Under the pieces are notes generated by a model. It ran no database searches and was not told the origin of the DNA. It worked only from the letters and a program-made list of their open reading frames with translations. Of a DNA stretch of 17,165 bases, positions 7,186 through 15,500 are shown piece after piece (within the stretch, counting starts at the first letter, position 1; each line of letters starts with the position of its first letter). Source of the DNA: JADKAC01 sp964492065 (GTDB lineage Bacteria > Bacteroidota > Bacteroidia > Chitinophagales > BACL12); NCBI GenBank assembly GCA_964492065.1, contig CAZBHH010000038.1, positions 1-17,165 on the forward strand. The letters run 5' to 3'. Both the position numbers and the translations under genes were made by a program.

Positions 7186-8850
7186 ATGAATCGAAATCTT
7201 ACTATAATCACGCCGCTGGAAGCTTTGAGCAAATGGGAAAAAGAAAAGGCGGATGCCATTTATTTGCGACAGCCCATTGATGGCGAATGGAGGAATTACA
7301 CCTGGAAACAGTGTGGCGACGAAGTGCGCAGAATGGCTAACTACCTGTTGTCGTTGCAGTTTGAACCTGGAAGTCGCATCGCTATCCTGTCAAAAAACTG
7401 TGTGCACTGGATATTGAGCGACCTCGCCATCTGGATGGCCGGCCATGTATCGGTACCGGTATATCCGAATATTACACATATCACACTGCATCAAATTTTG
7501 GAACACAGCGAAACCAAATTGGTGTTTGTCGGGAAATTGGACGACTGGAGCCAGTTGAAACCCGGTATCCCGGAGAATATCCCCTGTATTGCTTACCCGT
7601 TTTACGGCATAACGGAATACCCCAACTGGGATGACCTGATTCAATCAGTTACCCCCTACACAGGTAAAGCGCTGCGCAATATCCAGGACCTGGCAACCAT
7701 CATGTACACATCCGGAACTACGGGTATGCCCAAAGGCGTGATGCATTCCTTCTACAACTTCGCTTATGCGGCAACACATGCCCTGCCGGAGATACAAGTG
7801 GGAAGTAAAGACAGGTTTTTCAGTTATTTGCCCATGTGTCATATCGCCGAAAGGCTGCTGATAGAAATGGGAAGCCTGTATGCAGGAGGCATGGTTTCAT
7901 TTGCCGAATCGCTGGATACTTTTCCCAAAAACCTGGCGGACACCCGGCCTACCGTTTTCCTCGCCGTACCTCGCATCTGGGCGAAGTTCCAGGAGAAAAT
8001 CCTGGAAAAACTACCGCAGAAAAAATTAAACCTGCTGTTGAAAATTCCAATCGTCAACAGCCTCGTAAAGAAAAAAATAAAGGCTTCGCTGGGATTGACA
8101 GATGCGACGAATATTTTTTCGGGTGCGGCAGCCATTTCAAAGGAGCTGGTGCGGTGGTTCTCCACCATCGGCATACAGGTGCAACAAGCCTATGCGATGA
8201 CCGAAGATGCCTGCTACTCGCACGTGAACGTAAAGGAGCGGGATAAGCCGGGAACGGTCGGCCAGAGCTTGCCCAATGTGGAAGTGCGCATCAGCGAAGA
8301 GGGCGAAATACAAATTAAACACCCCGCATTAATGCTGGGATATTACAAAGAACCCGAAATTACCAAAAGCGTATTTACCGAAGATGGCTATTTTAAAACC
8401 GGCGACAAAGGAGAAAGGGACGCCGATACCTATCTCACCATCACCGGGCGGGTAAAGGACCTGTTTAAAACCAGCAAGGGAAAATACGTGGCACCGGGAC
8501 CTATCGAAATGCACCTGATGGACGACAGCGATATTGAACAGGCTTGTGTCGTAGGTTTGGGGTTGCCTCAACCCATCGCATTGGTGGTGCTGTCCGAATC
8601 GGGCCGCAAAAAACCTGCGCAGGAACTGGAGCAAAACTTAAAACAACTCCTGTTTAATGTCAACGAAAAATTAGACTCATTTGAAAAGTTAAAAAAGGCA
8701 ATTATCGTAAAAGATGAGTGGTCGGTTCAAAACGGATTTATGACACCTACTTTGAAAATAAAGCGCAATGAAGTGGAAAAGAAATATACCCCTATGTATG
8801 AGGCATGGTATAATGCGCCCGACGAAGTAATCCGGGAAAAGAACGGATGA
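7186..8850 (+). CDS. long-chain fatty-acid--CoA ligase (AMP-binding enzyme)
   Basis: This 554-aa ANL-superfamily adenylating enzyme activates a fatty acid to acyl-AMP and then acyl-CoA. The P-loop is YTSGTTGMPKG (174-184). YAMTED is the adenine-side motif (A5), TGD is at 405-407, and the hinge and A8 region is GRVKDLFKTSKGKYVAP (421-437). The C-terminal TPTLKIKRNEVEKKY matches the ending of eukaryote-like ACSL/FadD15-type ligases and carries the likely catalytic Lys (TLK). The family usually handles long-chain acids, but chain length cannot be read from the sequence. The leader AATAAAAA before ATG is typical of the phylum. It is the last core-type gene before the accessory island. Confidence 0.92.
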   Translation: MNRNLTIITPLEALSKWEKEKADAIYLRQPIDGEWRNYTWKQCGDEVRRMANYLLSLQFEPGSRIAILSKNCVHWILSDLAIWMAGHVSVPVYPNITHITLHQILEHSETKLVFVGKLDDWSQLKPGIPENIPCIAYPFYGITEYPNWDDLIQSVTPYTGKALRNIQDLATIMYTSGTTGMPKGVMHSFYNFAYAATHALPEIQVGSKDRFFSYLPMCHIAERLLIEMGSLYAGGMVSFAESLDTFPKNLADTRPTVFLAVPRIWAKFQEKILEKLPQKKLNLLLKIPIVNSLVKKKIKASLGLTDATNIFSGAAAISKELVRWFSTIGIQVQQAYAMTEDACYSHVNVKERDKPGTVGQSLPNVEVRISEEGEIQIKHPALMLGYYKEPEITKSVFTEDGYFKTGDKGERDADTYLTITGRVKDLFKTSKGKYVAPGPIEMHLMDDSDIEQACVVGLGLPQPIALVVLSESGRKKPAQELEQNLKQLLFNVNEKLDSFEKLKKAIIVKDEWSVQNGFMTPTLKIKRNEVEKKYTPMYEAWYNAPDEVIREKNG

Positions 8851-8946
8851 TCGATACTGCGGAACGCCATGGGAAACAGATTGTCTTTGCACTGCCGATT
8901 GCGTTATGAGACGGAGGGGCCTGCGGGATAAATGAGTGGGGTTTTG

Positions 8947-8972
8947 AAAATTTCCATAAGGGTGGAAAATTT
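8947..8972 (+). terminator. possible terminator of the acyl-CoA ligase transcript
   Basis: AAAATTTCC (8947-8955) pairs with GGAAAATTT (8964-8972) with one A-A mismatch and an 8-nt loop, about 97 nt after the ligase stop. GATTTTA follows. The stem is AT-rich and there is no clean T-tract, so confidence is low. Confidence 0.3.
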
Positions 8973-9377
8973 GATTTTACAAGTGTAGTTCAGGTACTGG
9001 TTTGAAAAATATCGGCTTTTGTGTTTGCCTGAAACAGATGGCTAAGTGTATAGTACCTTGTAGCTCTAATGTTGTGCCATCTGAATGTTTTCTACACGTG
9101 TATTCAATTGTGATGATATTTTGATGTTGTATTCCGGTGTCGTTGAAATACAACCCGCTTCAAATGCCATATCCTGAAATGCATTCAACGCAATTCCATT
9201 CCTCGGGTTTAATCGGTTCTTTTCATCAAATTCCCACGGACGCATATGCCCTGCGACTAAATATTCGGATTGATTTATTCAAGTAATACAACAGGTATTA
9301 TATGCTGCCAAAATTGCACTCCTGATATGTGATTGATTAACTCTTACTCTCACCTTTTATTTCTCTTGTTTCAGGCC

Positions 9378-9404
9378 CGGGTAAAGACTTGCGCAGTTTA
9401 CCCG
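9378..9404 (+). terminator. terminator-like stem-loop in intergenic DNA
   Basis: A perfect 8-bp stem, CGGGTAAA (9378-9385) with TTTACCCG (9397-9404), has an 11-nt loop and is followed directly by TTTTAA. It has terminator form, but no gene ends nearby on the plus strand. It may be a relic of a lost gene or mobile element. Confidence 0.35.
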
Positions 9405-9716
9405 TTTTAAAGCTACTGCATCCGGTGTGCAATGTGTCAGGTTGACGAGTTTTTTCTTCAGGCTTAAAGCGATGCCGACGACCAAATGGCAACTTGCAAT
9501 ACAGATTAATTGTCAATATCAGTACATCTCGGCTTGCCGCTTGGCGTAGTGGCTAATTTTTAGCAAAAAAGTTCAATCGAGGAACTACACTTGAACCTAC
9601 CACAAAACTGTCATACGAAGCACTGCACCTGCCATTACGACAAACCGCTGTTGAACTAAACCTACGGTAGCCTTCCGCAACTATCCGTAAATTTAGCGTT
9701 CACTAAAATTTAAATT

Positions 9717-9899
9717 ATGACAACGAAAAAAAATCGCCGGAAGAACTGAGGTATAATAAATATCTCAATCGTGCCTGCAACGAAGTTAATGGATTTGCAG
9801 AACTGCTGCAACGTTTTGAGCGCAACATATCCATCCTCGGCAGAAGTCCACGCACCTTCGATAACTACAGCCGTCACATAGCAACGCAACCCACCGATC
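9717..9899 (+). pseudogene. N-terminal remnant of a tyrosine recombinase/integrase
   Basis: From 9734 the plus strand reads SPEELRYNKYLNRACNEVNG followed by FAELLQRFERNISILG and RSPRTFDNYSRHIA. This matches the SAM-like core-binding start of Bacteroidota tyrosine recombinases (S-x-x-T-x-x-x-Y pattern). An ATG at 9717 (MTTKK) is one base out of frame with it: an A8 tract at 9726-9733 would need nine A's to join them. Homology ends after about 9882. The same frame then runs through unrelated residues to a stop at 9998-10000, and the catalytic domain with its R-H-R-Y residues is missing. It is a dead fragment from a past integrase or IS91-like unit. Recognition of the family is from memory of its conserved pattern. 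Confidence 0.65.
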
Positions 9900-10000
9900 A
9901 ACCTCGTCTGGCAAATTTTAAGAAAAAAAATTATTTATTCCGGTTTTTGTCAGGCATTCGGGAGTGTTTAGCAAACGTGGTCCACCTGAAAAATATTTAA

Positions 10001-10515
10001 TGGAAAAACAAACTGTGCCTGTACCGCTTTCGTAGCGGGATGGGTAAGGGATATTATGCATGCTAAAAATCAAAAACATCAGATACTGCACCTGATGAAA
10101 ACCATTCTGAAAAATCAAGTTGTCAAACTTGATAGTAAAGTTCAATTCTTCTTCACGACATCTCCATACTAACCGGTTTCGTTCAACTGTCTGCTTCATT
10201 GTTGGCACTGCGTGCCCAACGCAGCCTTAGTTGTTGGCAGCTGGCGTTCTTGTCCACTGTGTTTTCAAATCATTGTCAGTATTGAGTTTTCGTGTCATTA
10301 TTGTGTCGTCTGTGCGTTGCGTTTTTTATTTTTTTTGAAGGGTCGGGAATTTTTTTTAAAACAATTTTTCTTGCGTTGGCTTTGCAAGCTCTTTGTTCAC
10401 TACATATTTATTTTATTGATGTTCACGAATTCCGCTTCGCTCCATTTGACAAAGCTTTGGTCTTTGCTTGGGCTTGTGCGGCTTTGGCAATGTGCTTGCA
10501 AATAGCGTTGGCTCA
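10001..10515. other. gene-free, T-rich low-complexity stretch at the 3' end of the hsd operon
   Basis: No gene is supported here. The stretch holds a perfect 7-bp hairpin, TCAAGTT-GTCA-AACTTGA (10115-10132), and a hairpin GTTGGCAC/GTGCCCAAC with one bulge (10201-10220). From 10300 to 10500 it is rich in T and TTTG with repeated words (GCGTTGGCT, GCTTTGG, CTTGCAA). Plus-strand frames across it translate into Phe/Leu/Cys-rich low-complexity peptides and are not credible genes. No clear terminator for the minus-strand operon is seen, though it must end about here. Confidence 0.55.
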
Positions 10516-11085
10516 TCATAGTCTGTTTATTTTGAAGATTAACATACATATTGCCTTGTCAATTTTGTTATACATTACTTCTTCGTCTTTCTTTGTCAGT
10601 GCAGAGTATTTAAAATTTCTTTGTTGAAATTTTCCACCTGTCACAAGATTCTTGTAATCCCTCCGAAATGTTTTTAGTTCTGTCAATTCAGTGTCGAGTT
10701 TCTTTGCGTGGCAATGTTCAATTAAAGTTATTACCGATTCAAGTTCATTTGAGATTGATGTGAATGAATTTATAATTAAATGGCAGTTTGTCTGTGAAAC
10801 GGCACTTTTCTGAACACATTCAGTTACGAGTTTATTTACTTCTTTAAATGAAGATTGCAGGGCTTCTATTTTTCGAATGATTACATCTTTTTCATACCTA
10901 GAATTCTGCATTTGCTTGTCTAGAAATGCAGGAATGTAAATCGCCAAGAAAATTGTCACCAATAAAGTTGCCAAGTCAACGATATTGATTTTATCCTCTA
11001 ATGGAATAAAATTGTAGTGTCTGATGGCAATACCAACCGCAACGCCAACTGCAACTAAAACTAGGGCTATAAGGTATCTTATCAT
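10516..11085 (-). CDS. two-helix membrane protein with coiled-coil tail, unknown function
   Basis: I do not recognise this 189-aa protein. Two transmembrane helices are clear (about 3-21 and 36-54), joined by a short loop. Helical, charged sequence follows from about 58 to 150 with heptad-like hydrophobics (IIRKIEALQSSFKEVNKLV, then SISNELESVITLIEH). The last 40 residues are basic, and a likely hairpin topology leaves the tail in the cytoplasm. Its ATG overlaps the STAS-like gene's TGA (ATGA), so it is translationally coupled as the last gene of the hsd operon. By context it could be the membrane effector or receptor of the module (inference). Base composition is AT-rich, like the rest of the island. 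Confidence 0.75.
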   Translation of the reverse strand: MIRYLIALVLVAVGVAVGIAIRHYNFIPLEDKINIVDLATLLVTIFLAIYIPAFLDKQMQNSRYEKDVIIRKIEALQSSFKEVNKLVTECVQKSAVSQTNCHLIINSFTSISNELESVITLIEHCHAKKLDTELTELKTFRRDYKNLVTGGKFQQRNFKYSALTKKDEEVMYNKIDKAICMLIFKINRL

Positions 11086-11414
11086 TTGTTGTTAGCGTCT
11101 TTTATATATTCCTTAATGTCATCAATCAAAAATGGGTCATCATCACTTTTGAGTTCAAGATTGTCTAGAACAATTTTGTGGTCTTTGTATTCTCTTGCTA
11201 AGCCGCCAAAAGCAGATTCAAGAAATGATGTTGCATACCCAGCCGTGTCGTCAAGGTCAACGAACAATTTTTTCTTTTCTGCAAGTGCTTGTTTGAAACG
11301 TGGTGAAAGAATTTTCTCCAAAAACTCTTCACCTGGGAAATCGCCCTCGATTTCCTCTCTCACACCTGGTACTTTGGTGTAATCGTCTGCTATTTTGATG
11401 ATTATTTTGTCCAT
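11082..11414 (-). CDS. STAS-like (DUF4325-type) small protein
   Basis: The 110-aa protein looks like a stand-alone STAS-like domain of the DUF4325 type. The N-terminal part (3-40) has G-V-R-E-E-I-E-G-D-F-P-G-E-E-F-L, like the R...G..SGE.F block of that family. Then comes strand LFVDLDD (50-56), the turn and helix TAGYATSFLESAFGGLAREY (57-76), and strand KIVLDNL (80-86). S63 or T62 sits where SpoIIAA-type anti-anti-sigma factors carry the phosphorylated Ser. Whether it is phosphorylated is unknown. It overlaps the ATPase gene by 13 nt and the membrane gene by 4 nt. A GHKL ATPase beside a STAS domain is the classic layout of partner-switching regulation. Confidence 0.78.
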   Translation of the reverse strand: MDKIIIKIADDYTKVPGVREEIEGDFPGEEFLEKILSPRFKQALAEKKKLFVDLDDTAGYATSFLESAFGGLAREYKDHKIVLDNLELKSDDDPFLIDDIKEYIKDANNK

Positions 11415-12433
11415 CTGTTCATATTGTTTATTTCAAAATATATGAATGTTCCGCTAAATTCCTTTTTCAGCTTCACAAAGTTATCATTACCCAAGTCTGC
11501 TTTCACGTCATTTGAAATGATTTTCAAGTTACTGTAATAATTGCGTTCAAGCCCTTTATATATCGTTGGCAGCCCTTTACCTCTGTATGGGATTTTAGTG
11601 CTTGATAGTTTATTTCCCGTTATGATTTCCTTTAAAACATCTCTGTTATCCTTTATCCCAAACAGCATTGATAATTGTTCTCTAAAGCCTGAAACGTTTG
11701 ATGATTTAAAAATGCCAACGCCCAAATCAATAAAGGCAAATGAAACGTGATTATCTTCTTTGTCGTGATAAACAGTAAGCCACCAAGTTTCTTCACCGAT
11801 TTGTTGTGGTTTAGCGTGATAACACGTATTTGCCATACTTTCCATTAACGCCCGATATACACCGGGACACCGACCTTCTTCACCAAACACAACTTTTGAT
11901 GCTCGTTTTATCAGTTCTGCTGCAATACCGCCTTCGGCTTTTTTGTTTCTTCTTGTGAGAATGTAGTTTTTGTGTTCATCCTCATTCCCATTATTGTTGT
12001 TAAACACTCCGCTTTCAACGAAAATTTTTCTTAGTTTTTCATTCTTTGGATAGTTGCCTCTTATGGTAACACCATTTACAATTTTCGGATTTTTTACAAA
12101 AGAAAGTAAAAGAACTATAGCATCATTTGTAAGGTTTGTAATGTCTTTCAGGTTTATCAAAACATTCTTTCGTTGACGGAATAGTGCTTTTAGCTCGTCA
12201 AGATATTGTAATACTGCCTCCGTATTTTCTATGAACGAGAAGTTTGAAGGAGCTTTTTTATTCGTAAATGAGTCATCTATTCGTTTCTGCTTCTGAACTT
12301 CTTTTTTTAAACCCTCAAACTTCTTATTCTTCGCTTTCTTCTTTGCTTTACTTAATAGACGTGACTTTAAACGACTGGCGGCTCGTTTAGTATTTCTGAT
12401 TTCATATTCACTTGTCGTATAAAGTTTCTTCAT
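11402..12433 (-). CDS. GHKL (HATPase_c) ATPase with N-terminal STAS-like region
   Basis: The 343-aa protein begins with a very basic, Lys-rich segment (13-51). A STAS-like alpha/beta stretch follows (about 66-144: VLINLKDITNLTNDAIVLLL, then LRKIFVESGVF). The GHKL ATP-binding domain runs from about 165 to the end: N box with E198 and N202 (ALMESMANTCYHA), G1 box D236-L-G-V-G240, and G2 box RGKGLP (G285, G287). No His-phosphorylation domain or receiver is seen, so it resembles an anti-sigma-type kinase or a GHKL ATPase more than a histidine kinase. Its ATG abuts the hsdS stop (TAA then ATG, zero spacing), so translation is coupled to hsdS. Function is unproven. Confidence 0.85.
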   Translation of the reverse strand: MKKLYTTSEYEIRNTKRAASRLKSRLLSKAKKKAKNKKFEGLKKEVQKQKRIDDSFTNKKAPSNFSFIENTEAVLQYLDELKALFRQRKNVLINLKDITNLTNDAIVLLLSFVKNPKIVNGVTIRGNYPKNEKLRKIFVESGVFNNNNGNEDEHKNYILTRRNKKAEGGIAAELIKRASKVVFGEEGRCPGVYRALMESMANTCYHAKPQQIGEETWWLTVYHDKEDNHVSFAFIDLGVGIFKSSNVSGFREQLSMLFGIKDNRDVLKEIITGNKLSSTKIPYRGKGLPTIYKGLERNYYSNLKIISNDVKADLGNDNFVKLKKEFSGTFIYFEINNMNRWTK

Positions 12434-13933
12434 TTATACTGTTTCCATTTCTTTAACCTCAAACGCCTGATGCAGCAATGCTTTAAGCAGCTGCTCGGTG
12501 GCTTGTTGGTTGGCGATGATGTATTCTTTTAATTGTTTGGTTTTGGCGAATTGCTTTTCTATTTCTGCTACTATGCGTTTTTGTTCGGATAGTGGGGGCA
12601 GTGGGATTGGAATACTTTCCCATTTACTTTTATTTACAATTGGCGTAGTTCCACCTGATGATTTAGCCCAGATTGCTTTTTGAAAATAGGGCGATTGTAA
12701 AAAGTATTGAAGAAATTGACCACTAACACCACAAAGTCCTTTTATAGCGTTGATTTGTTGATTGCAACTTACATCTCGATTTGTATAGTTGGATTTACCT
12801 GTTGACCCACCAATGCATACCATCATTAAAGAATCTGCTTTAATTAACACACCTTTTTCTAAACCTGCTAAAGTCAATCCTTCATTTTCATAATCAATTC
12901 CTGAAAGGCTTATATCAGCAGGTTTTATAAATGGAATATCCTTTCCAAAAAACTCTTTGTTTGCAGTAGGTGGAGTAGTCCCCGTTTGAGTTGTTCCCAC
13001 ATCAATCAACCTACACCACACCCAATTTTCAGGGATTTCAAAAGGAATTTCTTCGGATTGGATGGGTGGTAGTGGTTTTTCTTTTTTGCCTAATTTGGTT
13101 TTTTCTGCTTTGATGCGTTTGAGCAATTCGCCGGCAGGTTCGTCATTGGGGTCTTGCGGCACTAACTTACCCTGCACCGCTTCTTGTAAAATGGCTTGGT
13201 TTAGGTTTTCGAGAAGGGTGAGTTGGTGGGAGAGTTCATCTTGAACTTCTCTTGCTTTCACCTGATTTTGTTGAATGATTTTTATTTCATTTTCAATTTC
13301 CGAATCAAAATAAGTTTCATCCGCTACAATGCCATTCCTTAAGTCATTCAAGAAACGAATTATATCCTTCTGTATATCTTTAGTTGGGATCGGAAAATTC
13401 AATTCTTCAATGTGTTTTGGGCTTACGTTAGGAATAGCTGCGCCCCAAGCTAAATTTTTAACTATTCCTTCAACTCCTCTCGCAATCCAATAAATGTATT
13501 CCTTCTCAAATTCTTCTTGATTAAGAATTTCAAATTTTCCTACACGTTGGTTTAAGTAAAGTTTACCTAAACCTGCTTGGACAATTCCCAATTTACCAAT
13601 CGTTCCGCCAGTTAAGGCAATAATTATATCCGATTCTTTAAGTTCATATTTTTCTAATGATGGTGATTCTTCATAATAAACTACATTATCAAGAACAATA
13701 CGTTCATTGTTGAAATCTGAAATTCTGATAATTGGAATGCCTGAACTCTTATATTCAGCATTTTTAAAAGCAAAACCGCCAACGATTCTTATATGATTAG
13801 ACAATGGTTCACTTATGAATGATTTACTTAAACTTTTATTTATAAGTGTAATGTAATGGCCAATAGAATTGAAAAATGCTTTTTCCCAATTGTCAGTTAT
13901 ACTTGAAATAAATGTTTTTCTTCCTCTACTCAT
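12434..13933 (-). CDS. hsdS: type I restriction-modification specificity subunit HsdS
   Basis: The 499-aa protein has two target-recognition domains, about 35-190 and 300-460. A central helical conserved region (about 200-275) includes LLENLNQAILQEAVQGKLVP and QDPNDEPAGELLKRIKAEK; the C-terminal conserved helix has LPPLSEQKRIVAEIEKQF. The GKLVPQDPNDEPA segment is typical of type IB (EcoAI/EcoEI-like) subunits. It selects the bipartite DNA target for methylation and cleavage. The site cannot be deduced here. It overlaps hsdM by 4 nt (ATGA). Both TRDs look complete. There is no second hsdS fragment in the window, so there is no local sign of TRD shuffling. Confidence 0.94.
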   Translation of the reverse strand: MSRGRKTFISSITDNWEKAFFNSIGHYITLINKSLSKSFISEPLSNHIRIVGGFAFKNAEYKSSGIPIIRISDFNNERIVLDNVVYYEESPSLEKYELKESDIIIALTGGTIGKLGIVQAGLGKLYLNQRVGKFEILNQEEFEKEYIYWIARGVEGIVKNLAWGAAIPNVSPKHIEELNFPIPTKDIQKDIIRFLNDLRNGIVADETYFDSEIENEIKIIQQNQVKAREVQDELSHQLTLLENLNQAILQEAVQGKLVPQDPNDEPAGELLKRIKAEKTKLGKKEKPLPPIQSEEIPFEIPENWVWCRLIDVGTTQTGTTPPTANKEFFGKDIPFIKPADISLSGIDYENEGLTLAGLEKGVLIKADSLMMVCIGGSTGKSNYTNRDVSCNQQINAIKGLCGVSGQFLQYFLQSPYFQKAIWAKSSGGTTPIVNKSKWESIPIPLPPLSEQKRIVAEIEKQFAKTKQLKEYIIANQQATEQLLKALLHQAFEVKEMETV

Positions 13934-15396
13934 TTTTCAATCGTTGATAATTCATTAAGTATCTGTAATGATATTTTGAAAGATTTCTCCAATTTATCAA
14001 TAACGGCTTTGCGGTCATACACCACTTCTTCCACCACCTTATTGGGGTTTTTAATGTCCAAATCGTAATTGCGGTCAATAATGGTTTGTATATCTACTTT
14101 CCAGGCTACTTCGCTTTCTTCTCTTTTGTTCCACCATTGTTTAATGGGTTCAAACTCCTCTAGGCGTATGGGCTTGGTTTTGCTGTAGGCTTTTTGTCCA
14201 TCAGGCAAGGTGTGTTCGTAATACCAGATTTCTTTGGTGGCGTGCCTATTGTCTGAATCTTGATTTTTGGGATTAAAGGATTGCCCTGATTTTTCAAAAA
14301 AGATAAGATTAGTATTGACAGTTGCGTAGGGTGCAAAAACGGATTGTGGAAGCCTAACTATGGTGTGTACGTTACAATCTCTGAGCAATTTTTCACGAAC
14401 CCGTTGTTTTACGCCATCGCCTGTTAAACTTCCATCAGGCAATACAATGCCAGCTCGTCCGCCATCTTTCAGCAATTGGATAAACAAAATCAAAAACAGG
14501 TCGGCACTTTCTTTGGTGCGGTAATTCAAAGGGAAATTGGTTTCCATACCATCGCCCACCACACCTCCAAAAGGCGGATTGGTAACAATCACATCCACAC
14601 GGTCTTTTTGCCGTATGGAGTTGTATTCACGGCTCAGCGAATCTCCGTTTTCAATTTGCGGCACTTCAATGTCGTGGGTTATCAGGTTGATTACTGCCAG
14701 CATAAAAGGCAGGGGTTTCAGTTCCGTTCCGGTGATGGTTTCCTGTAAGGTTTTACGGTCGTCAATGTTTTTTACCTGTGGTTTTAAATTTTCAATGGCA
14801 CACACCAAAAAGCCCGCAGTTCCGCAAGCCGGGTCCATTATCTTTTCGCCCAATTGCGGGTTTACCATATCCACAATAAACTGAGTCACGGCTCTTGGGG
14901 TGTAAAATTCGCCGGTATCTTTTTTGGCAGCCAATCCCTGCAAAATCTCCTCGTAAATCACATTAAAAACGTGGTGCTCTTTGCTGCTGTTAAAGTCAAT
15001 TTCGTTGAGTTTGTTGATGGCTTGACGGAAGGTAGTTCCGCTTTTCATATAGTTGTTCGTGCCGTCAAAAATTTGGCGGATGGTAATACCTAATCTATCG
15101 TCAGCCGAAACCGTCAGATTTTTGAGTGTGGGGAAAAGTTTGTTGTTCACAAAATTGATGAGTTCATCACCTGTGATGCCCTCATCATCTTCTGCCCAGT
15201 TTCGCCATTGCAATTTTGCAGGAATGGGGGATTTGTATTTGAAGTTTAAGATTTCTTTTTCCTTGTCTTTGTCGTCAAATAATTTCAGAAATATCATCCA
15301 GCCCAATTGCTCAATGCGTTGTGCATCGCCGCTCAAGCCCGGGTCTTTGCGAAAAATATCTCTGATTGATTTTATTACGCCTGCTATGTTGCTCAT
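13930..15396 (-). CDS. hsdM: type I restriction-modification N6-adenine methyltransferase HsdM
   Basis: The 488-aa protein has an N-terminal HsdM_N helical domain (about 5-130), then the N6-adenine methyltransferase domain. GEFYTPRAV (162-170) precedes the SAM-binding DPACGTAGF (188-196), and the catalytic motif is NPPFGG (273-278). With HsdS it methylates the recognition site to protect host DNA, and with HsdR it forms the restriction complex. The ATG is 18 nt downstream of a REP hairpin (15415-15429), so that structure sits in its leader. The long REP array separates it from hsdR and the transposase. It is the first gene of a tightly coupled five-gene block ending at 10516. Confidence 0.96.
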   Translation of the reverse strand: MSNIAGVIKSIRDIFRKDPGLSGDAQRIEQLGWMIFLKLFDDKDKEKEILNFKYKSPIPAKLQWRNWAEDDEGITGDELINFVNNKLFPTLKNLTVSADDRLGITIRQIFDGTNNYMKSGTTFRQAINKLNEIDFNSSKEHHVFNVIYEEILQGLAAKKDTGEFYTPRAVTQFIVDMVNPQLGEKIMDPACGTAGFLVCAIENLKPQVKNIDDRKTLQETITGTELKPLPFMLAVINLITHDIEVPQIENGDSLSREYNSIRQKDRVDVIVTNPPFGGVVGDGMETNFPLNYRTKESADLFLILFIQLLKDGGRAGIVLPDGSLTGDGVKQRVREKLLRDCNVHTIVRLPQSVFAPYATVNTNLIFFEKSGQSFNPKNQDSDNRHATKEIWYYEHTLPDGQKAYSKTKPIRLEEFEPIKQWWNKREESEVAWKVDIQTIIDRNYDLDIKNPNKVVEEVVYDRKAVIDKLEKSFKISLQILNELSTIEK

Positions 15397-15500
15397 ATTC
15401 TTTTGTTGTTATTAAATCCCGAAGGGATTGAATGTTTATAGGAATATGTTAACCATATTGTGCGACCCCGATGGGGTCGAATGTGCATTCTTCCATTTGT

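Larger units (their letters stand above)
8851..9716. other. gene-free stretch between the core genome and the accessory island
   Basis: I see no supportable gene here: frames are short and broken on both strands. It contains a possible terminator (8947-8972), a second hairpin (9378-9404), a small inverted repeat GTTCAA/TTGAAC near 9570-9595, and sequence leading into the recombinase remnant. A minus-strand open stretch around 9360-9530 has reasonable codons but no start and no recognisable family. Confidence 0.6.

Noticed and set aside
9918..10208. 96-aa minus-strand frame
   Set aside because: It overlaps the recombinase remnant's tail and hairpin DNA, has no recognisable domain, and has a composition like chance translation.
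10201..10239. Integron attC site (GCCCAAC then GTTGGCA)
   Set aside because: The boxes are only 26 nt apart end to end and are not properly complementary. No integron integrase or cassette array is visible.
10212..10627. Two overlapping plus-strand frames rich in Phe, Leu and Cys
   Set aside because: They arise from a T-rich low-complexity tract and run into the antisense of the membrane-protein gene. There is no start context and no family.
12434..13933. Phase-variable hsdS shufflon driven by a nearby recombinase
   Set aside because: There is only one complete hsdS and no partial hsdS copies or inverted TRD repeats. The only recombinase trace (9717) is a dead N-terminal fragment several kilobases away.
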